NCBI RefSeq assembly: GCF_018320785.1
Contig: NC_054881.1
Location: forward strand, 42,384,424 to 42,448,423
Length of the DNA: 64,000 nucleotides
Direction of reading: 5' to 3'
Origin: Cheilinus undulatus
Lineage: Eukaryota > Chordata > Actinopteri > Labriformes > Labridae
In this document: in pieces, positions 26,066 through 35,415 of the stretch
Layout of the letters: each line of letters opens with the position of its first letter
Position numbering within the stretch: position 1 is the stretch's first letter
The notes under the pieces: model-generated
What the model was told of the DNA's origin: nothing
What the model saw: only the letters and a program-made list of their open reading frames with translations
The model's database searches: none
Translations under genes and position numbers: made by a program

Positions 26066-26773
26066 CAGTGATACTCAACGTGGCTTTTTATGACGATTTG
26101 TGGCTCCTTTATGTCTTAATTCGAAATATTATACCCCAGAAAATCTTAAAACAGAGAAGCTATGGCTTCAGAAATTATCCAATGCAAGTCACATTGATCG
26201 GTTTATTTCCCACACTAATAAAGAAGGCTTTAGTTGTCAAACTTAATTTTCAACCTTTATTTTTTGTCTGTATATTTCCATTGCCCTTATTTGCATTTTT
26301 TTGCCACTTTTAATCAATTTTTGCTGCTTCTTTTTGCCACTTTTATCCCGTTTTGCTCTTTTTAACCAGTTTGTGCCTCCCAGTTTTTGTCACTTTCACA
26401 AATTTATGCCTTTTTTTTTTTGTTTTTTTGCCAATTTACACCTATTTTTGCTGCTTTTTGACCATTTTTTCCACCTGCAACTTAGTTTTTTGTCACTTCT
26501 CACCCATTTCTGCCACTTATCCCAATTTTTGTCACTTTCACAAATTTTTGCCAATTTTTGCCACCTGTAACTTCTTTTTTTGTCACTTTTCACCCACTTC
26601 TGCCACTTATTATCCCAATTTTTCACACTTTTAGACCTTTATTGTTCGCTTAAACTTAATTTATAGCCATTTTAACCCATTTTTTCACGACTTTTCACCA
26701 CTTAGATTGTGGCTCTTGCAATTGTATTTTTCAACAGTTTGGCTCTTTGGTTGAGCAGGGTTGAGTCACGCTG
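26066..26773. mobile_element. hAT-like non-autonomous element with TTTTTGCCACTTTT interior, copy 1
   Basis: The ends are CAGTGATACTCAACGTGGCT and ...GGTTGAGTCACGCTG. Flanking 8-bp duplications GTATAGGA (26058-26065) and GTATTGGA (26774-26781) differ by one base. The interior is a T-rich diverged tandem repeat of TTTTTGCCACTTTTCACCCA type, which creates meaningless phenylalanine-rich reading frames. The same family is at 60924-61661. Confidence 0.85.
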
Positions 26774-26839
26774 GTATTGGATGTTATTTCTTTACCATGT
26801 ACAGAAATTTTATATGTTTTTTGTGCAGGTGATGACATC

Positions 26840-27400
26840 ATCTTCAAAGGATGACATTCCATCCTTGCCTTTTGCATACAGTCCAGTCTAGAACCCTGGT
26901 TGTCATTCCAGTCCAACCAGTACCCCACAGGGTTGGGTTATCCTTCAAAAGCGTGTTTATAACAACCTGATGGAGAAAAGCTGTTAAATCTGGAGTCAAA
27001 CTAACCCAGCATTTCATCAGGAGAACATCAGACCAACAGTCAGACATGGTGGTGGTTGTGTGATGGTCTGGACCAGGACCTGGACCACTAGAACCATTAA
27101 TTCTGCTCTCTAACAGAAAATCCTGATGGAGAATGTCCGACCATCAGTTCATGACCTCAAGCTCAAGCACACTTGGGTTATGGAGCAGGACCATGATCCC
27201 AAACACACCAGCAAGTCCACCTCTGACTGGACTAGAAACTAAATGAAGGTTCTGAAGTGGTCTAGTCAAAGTCTGGACTTAGATCTGACTGAGATGCTGT
27301 GGCATGACCTTAAACAGGCTGGAAACCTAATAAAAACTATTCTGCAGAGAGGAGTGGGACAACATTCCTCCACCGTGGAACAACCTGTTATTAGGTTTGA
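26840..27400 (+). mobile_element. Tc1-type transposase remnant plus a flanking interspersed repeat
   Basis: From about 27040 the sequence follows a Tc1 transposase on the plus strand: GGGCVMVW-like start, EQDHDPKHTSKST (second catalytic aspartate region) and EMLWHDLK (the final glutamate region), then the 3' coding end near 27375. It is broken by several stops and frameshifts and lacks its 5' half. Bases 26840-26985 match the repeat copy at 22185-22345. Confidence 0.75.
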
Positions 27401-27614
27401 CCTTTTCACAGTACTGTACTTTACTAGTCCGTTCTTTAACCTTATCTTTACACGCTTAGCTACCAAATATAATATTCATATTCTATTTAAGGATTGTTTA
27501 TGCTAATTCATAAATATATCTGTGTTTCATGGTCGTATTTAGTCTGACGTCAGACTGAAGGTTTGCCAGAGTCTTAACAGGAATAAAACACACAACAGAT
27601 GAGAAATCTTCCAT

Positions 27615-27620
27615 TTTATT
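27615..27620 (-). terminator. cenpa: cenpa polyadenylation signal AATAAA
   Basis: TTTATT on the plus strand gives AATAAA on the minus strand, about 540 bases past the cenpa stop. The 3' UTR 27600-28155 holds nothing else that I recognise. Confidence 0.55.
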
Positions 27621-28155
27621 AACAAAATAAGTTCACAGGAATGATAACATTATGTACACATTTAATTTCATCAATAACACAGTGATCAATAATGCACAAT
27701 AAAATCATAACACAAGTATAAAATCAGATCAGATCTGAACATCTCAATAAACCAGGATTAAGGTTGTCTGATAGAACATCTTTAAATCTGATAGTTTAAT
27801 GATTTAACCATCAAAAAATCCAAAAACTCTAAACAGAGGAGAAACAGGCAGAAATACACGGGTGTGTGTGGGTCAGCAACATGTTGGTAGAATTTAGAGT
27901 GTTACCAGGAGTTTGGATCGGTTATATAAAATTGAAAAACAATAAAATACCTCAGACTGGGCGTCTAGGACTTCTATTACTGTAGAACTACAGAAGAATA
28001 ATGAGTGGTTCTCATTTTCACATGTTTAAAATCCTGGTACCCCCCTCTATGATAAAACATCAGGCATAAACTCAGAGGAATATTTAAAATACAGCTGGAA
28101 CATCAGACCAGGCCTCCCTCTGCTCTCTGGTCCTCAGTCTGGTCTGGTCATAGTC

Positions 28156-31100
28156 CTACAGGTCCTCGACTCCACGGATCCGGCGTGCCAGCTGGATGTC
28201 TCGGGGGAAGAGGGTCACCCGTTTGGCGTGGATGGCACACAGGTTGGAGTCTGAGAACAACATGACGAGGAACGCCTCTGTAGCCTGCAGACAGAGAGAG
28301 ATGAGCGGATAAAAGGCAGAGAAGTTCATCTCATCTGTTTTGGTCTTTATGGCTTTAGTTAGAGGACAGGGTCAGGAACAGGGATGAGAGAGAGAGAGAG
28401 GGGAGAGACCTAAGGGAAAGGAGCCACAGGCCAGACCTGAACCAGGGCGTCACGGGGCGTGACCTAACCACAAGGCCGTCTGAAGGCCGCTCCACAAAAT
28501 ATTTTATCAACGCAGAGACCAAACGATCATACAGAAGGAAAGACGAGAGCTTTTCAGCTTCAGTAACTCTATTTATCTGGACTTGGACTCTTTAAGACTC
28601 TTCAAGGATCCGCAGGAATCCTCTACAAAGCGGTGTTCAGACAAATAAGCAGGACTGTCAAGATCAATGGCATTAACCTCGATAAATAATATCCACATTC
28701 AGTGAACTAACTATTCTCACCTGTTGCTCTACTGTCCCTCTCAGCTCTCTTTAGTTAATCAGTGTCTTAATAACAGCAGAGCAGAGCTACTGCACCGGGG
28801 CAGACATCACCTGGAAACACCTGCTGGCACCTGAAATCACCTGGAAACACCTGTAATCACCTGGAAACACCTGCTGACACCTGTAATCACCTGAAATCAC
28901 CTGTAATCACCTGGAAACACCTGCTGACACGGACAGACTCAACATGTTTTCACCAGGCGTTTTATTCTAAACGGCGAGGCCTGTCCCTGTCACCTCTCTG
29001 AAACTAGACTAAATGATGGTCATGTGACCGCAGCGGTACTCACCTCCTGCAGGGCAGCCATAGCATACACATTCCACCTCAGAGCTTCTCTGGAGAAACT
29101 CTGACACACCTCACGCACCTGAACAGGTAAGAAGGAACAGAAGATTACACTTCAAGGAGCGGGTCTAAGGTCTAGAGGATTAAGGAGCAGGTCTAAGGTC
29201 TAGAGGATTAAGGAGCAGGTCTAAGGTCTAGAGGATTAAGGAGCAGATCTAAGGTCTACACGATCAAGGAGCAGGTCTAAGGTCTAGAGGATTAAGGAGC
29301 AGGTCTAAGGTCTAGAGGATTAAGGAGCAGGTCTAAGGTCTAGAGGATTAAGGAGCAGATCTAAGGTCTAGAGGATTAAGGAGCAGGTCTAAGGTCTAGA
29401 GGATTAAGGAGCAGATCTAAGGTCTACACGATCAAGGAGCAGGTCTAAGGTCTAGAGGATTAAGGAGCAGGTCTAAGGTCTAGAGGATCAAGGAGCAGGT
29501 CTAAGGTCTAGAGGATTAAGGAGCAGATCTAAGGTCTAGAGGATTAAGGAGCAGGTCTAAGGTCTAGAGGATCAAGGAGCAGGTCTAAGGTCTAGAGGAT
29601 TAAGGAGCAGATCTAAGGTCTAGAGGATTAAGGAGCAGGTCTAAGGTCTAGAGGATTAAGGAGCAGATCTAAGGTCTAGAGGATTAAGGAGCAGGTCTAA
29701 GGTCTAGAGGATTAAGGAGCAGATCTAAGGTCTACACGATCAAGGAGCAGGTCTAAGGTCTAGAGGATTAAGGAGCAGGTCTAAGGTCTAGAGGATTAAG
29801 GAGCAGATCTAAGGTCTACACGATCAAGGAGCAGGTCTAAGGTCTAGAGGATTAAGGAGCAGGTCTAAGGTCTAGAGGATCAAGGAGCAGGTCTAAGGTC
29901 TAGAGGATCAAGGAGCAGGTCTAAGGTCTAGAGGATTAAGGAGCAGGTCTAAGGTCTAGAGGATTAAGGAGCGGGTCTGAGGTCTAGAGGATTAAGGAGC
30001 GGGTCTAAGGTCTAGAGGATTAAGGAGCAGATCTAAGGTCTAGAGGATTAAGGAGCAGATCTAAGGTCTACACGATCAAGGAGCAGGTCTAAGGTCTAGA
30101 GGATTAAGGAGCAGGTCTAAGGTCTAGAGGATCAAGGAGCAGGTCTAAGGTCTAGAGGATTAATGAACAGGTTTGAGGTCCAGACTCACTAGACGGGAGA
30201 ATGGAGCCTTCCTGATCAGCAGTTCGGTGCTCTTCTGATACCGCCTGATCTCCATCAGAGCTCTGGTTCCTGGTCTGAAACGTCTCTTCCTGGGAGAGAC
30301 GGGAGGCGGGCCTGAACGACAGAGACCAAAACAGATAAAGACCTCAGCCCTCTGGGTTTGATCAGGAGATGAGACCAGAATCTATGGCACAGTACACACC
30401 TGGGGAGGTATTTTTGAAAACAGGTCGTAGATATCAGCTAAAACATCTCAAAAAAAGTAGGGACGGGGCAACAAAAGGCTGGAAAAATAAGTGGTTCCAA
30501 TGAAAGACAGCTGGAGGAGCATTTTATCACTAATAAGGTTAATTATCATCAGGTCAGTCACATGACTGTGTATAAAAGGAGCATTTTAGAGAGGCAGAGT
30601 CTCTCAGAAGTAAAGATGGGCAGAGGTTTAACAATCTGAGAAAAACTGAGTCTAAAAATTGTGGAAAAAATTCAGAAAAATGTTCCTCAGCGTAAAATAG
30701 TGAAGACTCTGAATCTCCCTCCATCCACAGTCCATAATATCATCAAAGATTCAGAGAATCTGGAGAAATCTCTGAGAGCAAGGGACAAGGCTGAAGGGGC
30801 CCTCAGGGGCCACTGCATTAAAAACAGGCATGATTCTGTAGTGAAATCACTGCATGGGCTCAGGAACATTCCAGAAGTCATCGTCTGTCAACACAGTTGG
30901 CCGTGCCATCCACCAATGACAGTTAAAGCTGATGATGGAGAGAAGAAGCCATATGTGACCAGGATCCAGAAACAGCGCCGTCTTCTCTGGACCAAAGCTC
31001 ATTTAACATGGACTGAGGAAACATGGAGAACTGTTCTGTGGTCAGAGGAAACCACAGACGCCGTGTCCTGTGGACTAAAGAGGAGAGGGAGCATCCAGCT

Positions 31101-31994
31101 TGTTCTCCTGGCTCAGGTCTAAAGCCTGCATCTCTGATGGTATGGGGTTGCATTAGTGCCTATGGCGTGGGCAGCTCTAACATCTGGAAAGGAACTATCA
31201 ATGCTGAAAAGTAGAGAGAGCTTTTAGAGCTACATATGCTCCCATCCAGACAACGACTCTGTCAGGGAAGGCCTAGACTATTTCAGCAAGACCATGCTAA
31301 ACCACATACCACATCCATCACAACAGCATGGCTTCACAGGAGAAGAGTCTGGGTCCTGAACTGGTCTGCCTGCAGTCCAGACCTTTCACCAGAAAACATT
31401 TGGAGCATCAGAGAAGGAAACACCCAGCAAAGAAGACCCAGGACTGCTGAGCAGCTAGAATCCTACATCAGACAAGAATGGGACAACAATCCTCTCCCAT
31501 CAGCTGGCCTCCTCACTTCCCAGACGTTTACAGACTGTTGTTAAAGAAGAGGGGATACTACACAATGGTAAACATGTCCCTGTCCCTACTTTTTTGAGAT
31601 GTGTTGCTGCCATCAAATTCAAAATGATGTAATATTTTCATGAAATGGTAAAATGTCTCAGTTTAACATCTGAGTTTTTGTTTCTGTTCTAATGTGAATC
31701 AAAAATGTGTTTATGACATTTGACCATCACTGTCTTCTGTTTCTATTTACAGCTCACACAGCGTCCCAGCTTTTTTGGAAACAGGTTTGTCCAGAAACAG
31801 TGTTGGTGTTTCCATGTCTTCTTAGACTTCCTGTTAGAGTTATTCTTCTATCAGACAGTCGTGAACTCTGACACGCTCCCCTCACCTGACACTTCCCTCC
31901 GTCTCGGGGTCTTGGAGGTCGACGGTGTCGGTGCCGGGGGGCGGCGTTGGGGGGTTTTGCCTTTCCGGCGGCTGGCTGATGAATCATGACGCAT
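28156..31994 (-). CDS. cenpa: CENP-A, centromeric histone H3 variant
   Basis: CENP-A replaces H3 in centromere nucleosomes and marks the site of kinetochore assembly. Coding exons from the 5' end: 31886-31994 (start [16 protein letters not shown]), 30190-30311, 29044-29118 and 28156-28284 (ends RRIRGVEDL). The short basic tail has proline-rich [19 protein letters not shown]. The fold has the alpha-N and alpha-1 helices ([19 protein letters not shown]), alpha-2 ([19 protein letters not shown]) and [20 protein letters not shown]. Loop 1 ([20 protein letters not shown]) is one residue longer than in H3 (QDFKTDLRFQSAAIGALQE) and has a tryptophan, a CENP-A mark of the centromere-targeting domain. 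All borders are GT-AG and in phase, giving about 144 residues. Introns carry a 28-bp minisatellite, a SINE-like repeat and a Tc1 element. Confidence 0.95.
28335..28485. mobile_element. SINE-like repeat, copy 1
   Basis: Contains GGACAGGGTCAGGAACAGGG, then GGGGAGAGACCTAAGGGAAA and GGAGCCACAGGCCAGACCTG, and a tRNA-like CTGAACC box B relic. Related copies lie at 44265-44400 and 57805-57960. It is in the last cenpa intron. Confidence 0.6.
28800..28930. repeat. CACCTGGAAACACCTGCTGA tandem repeat
   Basis: Short irregular units of ACACCTG(T/C)AATCACCTGGAA in the last cenpa intron. Confidence 0.75.
29151..30182. repeat. 28-bp minisatellite in a cenpa intron
   Basis: About 36 units of 28 bp (AAGGAGCAGGTCTAAGGTCT plus AGAGGATT), with higher-order alternation of GCAGGT/GCAGAT and AGAGGATT/ACACGATC variants. 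The outermost diverged unit begins 7 bases inside the intron from the donor of exon 30190-30311. Confidence 0.95.
30437..31793 (+). mobile_element. Decayed Tc1/mariner-type transposon inside a cenpa intron
   Basis: A DD34E-family element lies on the strand opposite to cenpa. It has a left terminal part (CATCTCAAAAAAAGTAGGGAC), a helix-turn-helix region near 30661 ([20 protein letters not shown]), [10 protein letters not shown] near 31137, [11 protein letters not shown] near 31275, [12 protein letters not shown] near 31372, and a right end with GCGTCCCAGCTTTTTTGGAA. The transposase is split by several frameshifts and stops and its first catalytic segment is damaged, so it is dead. A related terminal repeat lies at 43063-44105. 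Confidence 0.88.
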
Positions 31995-32061
31995 TTCCCA
32001 AACACTCTGGACGCCAAACTCTGCAGTAAACGTCTGAAACAGAAACAGTTTTAAGGCTGAA

Positions 32062-33050
32062 CACACCAGCTACCTGCTACAGCAGGACAGAAGCTAATCA
32101 TGTTAGTGTAACATCAGTGAGTCAGAGGGAAAATAATGTTAGAGTCATGTTATCTTCATCAGAGCTACTGATGTGGAGCTCTAACGTTCAGAAAAGTCGC
32201 CAGTTAACACGGTCACTAACTAAACCATGACACCAGCTACCTGCTACAACAGGACAGAAGCTAATCATGTTAGTGTAACATCAGTGAGTCAGAGGGAAAA
32301 TAATGTTAGAGTCATGTTATCTTCATCAGAGTTACTGATGTGGAGCTCTAACGTTCAGAGAAGTCACCAGTTAACACGGTCACTAACTAAACCATGACAC
32401 CAGCTACCTGCTACAACAGGACAGAAGCTAATCATGTTAGTGTAACAGCAGTGAGTCAGAGGGAAAATAATGTTAGAGTCATGTTATCTTCATCAGAGTT
32501 ACTGATGTGGAGCTCTAACGTTCAGAGAAGTCACCAGTTAACACGGTCACTAACTAAACCATGACACCAGCTACCTGCTACAACAGGACAGAAGCTAATC
32601 ATGTTAGTGTAACAGCAGTGAGTCAGAGGGAAAATAATGTTAGGGTCATGTTATTTTCATCAGAGTTACTGATGTGGAGCTCTAACGTTCAGAGAAGTCG
32701 CCAGTTAACACAGTCACTAACTAAACCATGACACCAGCTACCTGCTACAACAGGACAGAAGCTAATCATGTTAGTGTAACAACAGTGAGTCAGAGGGAAA
32801 ATAATGTTGGGTCATGTTATTTTCATCAGAGTTACTGATGTGAAGCTCTAACGTTCAGAAAAGTCGCCAGTTAACACGGTCACTAACTAAACCATGACAC
32901 CAGCTACCTGCTACAACAGGACAGAAGCTAATCATGTTAGTGTAACAACAGTGAGTCAGAGGGAAAATAATGTTAGGGTCATGTTATTTTCAGAGTTACT
33001 GATGTGGAGCTCTAACGTTCAGAGAAGTCGCCAGTTAACACGGTCACTTA
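32062..33050. repeat. 167-bp tandem repeat in cenpa intron 1
   Basis: Six copies; ACCAGCTACCTGCTAC starts at 32065, 32232, 32399, 32566, 32733 and 32899. Copies differ by few bases. Each carries GCAG|GTAGCT on the minus strand, a possible but unproven donor. Confidence 0.93.
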
Positions 33051-33179
33051 ATAAACGGACTTTAAAGGCTCTGTCTCTTTAACTCGGTAGGAACATTTCG
33101 GCGTTCGCTCATGATTTTAAACCTCATAATCCGCCGTTTTCACACTCTAACAGAATAGTAAAGGAGTTTAATAACGTAC

Positions 33180-33280
33180 CTGTGGAGATAGATTATGTCT
33201 TCGCTGGAATTCTTTATTAACTACGTTAAAACCAGAGGACCGGATTCACCGCTGAAGACACCAGACTCAAATTCAAACGT
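33180..33280 (-). other. cenpa: cenpa 5' UTR exon
   Basis: Donor CTCCACAG|GTACGTTA on the minus strand, with exon edge at 33180. It should splice to the acceptor at 32034 (TTTCAG|ACGTTTACTG), 39 bases upstream of the start codon. The outer edge is inferred from the promoter motifs. Confidence 0.5.
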
Positions 33281-33301
33281 CGCGTCGCTACCTCAGCCAA
33301 T
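33272..33301 (-). promoter_or_regulatory. cenpa: CHR-like TTTGAA plus CCAAT box at the cenpa promoter
   Basis: The minus strand reads CGTTTGAAT at 33271-33279 (a CHR core, TTTGAA) with an inverted CCAAT box at 33297-33301 about 20 bases upstream. CHR with CCAAT is the usual design of G2/M genes bound by NF-Y and the DREAM or MuvB complexes, a class that includes CENPA. Occupancy is inferred. Confidence 0.45.
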
Positions 33302-33399
33302 CAGGGAGAGGTGGGCGGGCGTAACTTCTTCTTCGCCTCTTCTTGGTTTAGGAGTTTTATGGCGGTTTGCATCTGCGTTGCATTACCGTCACCTACTGG

Positions 33400-33960
33400 A
33401 TTATGTGTGTTTTGCAATGTTTTACTATTTACATTGTCCACCCAGTGAATTCCCTTTCCCCTCATACTTCTCCCTACGTCGTAGTGTGTGCAGTTCCTTC
33501 CCTCAGTCATACAAGACAGTCCAGCTGCAGACCTACAGTGTCATTCAGCTCCACTCTATCCGGTCCATTTCCTCCCCTGTGATGTCAACAATGTTCAGAA
33601 AAATTCTGGCTGCTTCAAGCACCATTTTGATCCTCTCATCTTCCCTTGAATGTCTGCTGTGCAGGTAATCACCATTGATATGAAAGTCGAGAAACGTCTT
33701 TTGTCAATGCGAACAGCTCCAGGTTTTTCACTCACATCTGGACTTTGCTCCACCACTTTTTCTCTTCTTCCCTCCACTCTCTTCACAGCGCCAGCGTATG
33801 ACAGTCCACTCTCTGCTCTTTACTCACTTTGTCTTCCTTTATCCTTTACCGACACTTTGCTGACCCCGGAAAATTATTTCCATTACAAAGAAGACATCAC
33901 CTGTTCTTCTGGCACTTCATAATCCTCCTAACATCCATTTTCCCCACATCTTCTGCAAAT
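33400..33960 (-). other. Degenerate coding-like fragment, unclassified
   Basis: Minus-strand reading near 33600-33790 gives a short peptide with SEKPGAVRIDKRRFST and FISMVITCTADIQ that looks like an old mobile-element protein. I cannot place the family, and no ends or target duplications are visible. It lies upstream of the cenpa promoter. Confidence 0.3.
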
Positions 33961-33989
33961 TCATTGTCCTTTGCAGACAGCAGCCACAT

Positions 33990-35130
33990 GCCCATACTTG
34001 CCTTAGAAGATGATGTCATCCTTTAAACTCCACAAAAACATTCCATGCTTGACTTAGAAGAGGATGTCATGCTTCAAACTCTATAAAACATTCCATCCTT
34101 TCCTCTAAAGATGATGTCATCCTTTAAACACTTCAAAAAATTTCCATACTTGCATCAGAAGATGATGTAATCTTTCAAACTCTACAAAACATCCCATCCC
34201 TGCCTCAGAAGATGATGTCCTCCTTTAATCTCCATAAAACAATCTATCCTTGTCTTAAAAGAAGTCATCCTTCAAATTATATAAAAGTTCCATCCTTGCC
34301 TTAGATGATGTCATCCTTCAAGCTCTACAAAACATCCCATCCTTGCCTTAAAAGATGATGTCATCCTTTATATTATGTAAAACATTCCATCCTTGCCTCA
34401 GAGGATGATGTCATGTCATCCTTTAAACTCTATGAAACATTCTTTACTTGCCTTAGATGATGTCATCCTTTTAACTCTACAAAAACATCCCATCCTTGAC
34501 TTAGAAGATGATGTTATCCTTTAAGCTCTATAAAACATTTCATCCTTGCCTTAGATGATTTCATCCATTAATCTTTTTAAAACATTCCATCCTTGCCTTA
34601 GAAGATATCATCCTTTAAACTCTATAAAAACATCCCATCCTTGCCTCTAAAGATGATGTCATCCTTTAAACTCTATAAAACCTTCCATCCATGCCTTAGA
34701 TGTTCTCCTTTAACTTCTATAAAAACATTCCATCCTTGCCTCTAAAGATGTCATCCTTTAAACTCTATAAAAACATCCCATCCTTGCCTTAGATGTTCTC
34801 CTTTAACTTCTTTAAAAACATTCCATCCTTGCCTCTAAAGATGTCATCCTTTAAACTCTATAAAAACATCCCATCCTTGCCTTAGATGTTCTCCTTTAAC
34901 TTCTTTAAAAACATTCCATCCTTGCCTCTAAAGATGTCATGCTATGAGCTCTATAAAACATTCCTTCCTTGCCTCTAAAGATGTCATCCTTTAAACTCTA
35001 CAAAACATTCCATCCTTGCCTTAGATGTTATCCTTTAACTTCTATAAAACATTCCATCCTTGCCTCTAAAGATGATGTCATGCTATTATCCCTATAAAAC
35101 ATTCTATCCTTGCCTTGAATGGATGAATGA
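33990..35130. repeat. Minisatellite of about 47 bp with ACATTCCATCCTTGCCT core, array 1
   Basis: About 23 diverged units of AACATTCCATCCTTGCCTTA followed by GAAGATGATGTCATCCTTTA and AACTCTATAA. It lies between cenpa and the 3' end of the proteasome gene. Array 2, at 36510-37505, uses a related unit. Confidence 0.9.
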
Positions 35131-35284
35131 ATAATGGTGACATATTCTCTTTCTCTCATGTTTTCAGATAGCTCTCATGCTCCGTCCATCACACTGAGCT
35201 GATCTTTGTTGTTTTTCATTTCTAGGGGAATCCTGAACGTGGCTTTGGTGCAGTGAATGAGCTCAGACATGATTTTAATGATTC

Positions 35285-35290
35285 TTTATT
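35285..35290 (-). terminator. psmb10-like polyadenylation signal AATAAA
   Basis: TTTATT on the plus strand, AATAAA on the minus strand, about 125 bases past the stop codon. Confidence 0.6.
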
Positions 35291-35415
35291 AAACGGCTGC
35301 TCATATTAATAAAGTTTAATCATATTTGAATCAGATGCTGGAGTAAAAACACAAATATATCTATTTTCCAGGCCTCAGGGAGTAGATACGCCATAGATGA
35401 TCGTATTTCTGTGTT

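Noticed and set aside
26301-26634. Phenylalanine-rich reading frames (also at 43346-43950 and 61213-61425)
   Set aside because: Products of the T-rich TTTTTGCC repeat inside hAT-like elements; low complexity on both strands.
30661-31544. Reading frames that look like a transposase gene
   Set aside because: Real Tc1 descent, but split by several frameshifts and stops, so listed as a dead element rather than a gene.
32062-33050. Donor-like GCAG|GTAGCT in each 167-bp cenpa copy as another in-register splice array
   Set aside because: The real cenpa donor at 33180 and acceptor at 32034 are not in step with the 167-bp period and do not match the unit.
33195-33668. A 157-codon plus-strand frame at the cenpa promoter
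   Set aside because: It covers the cenpa first exon antisense and an old repeat; no recognisable domain.
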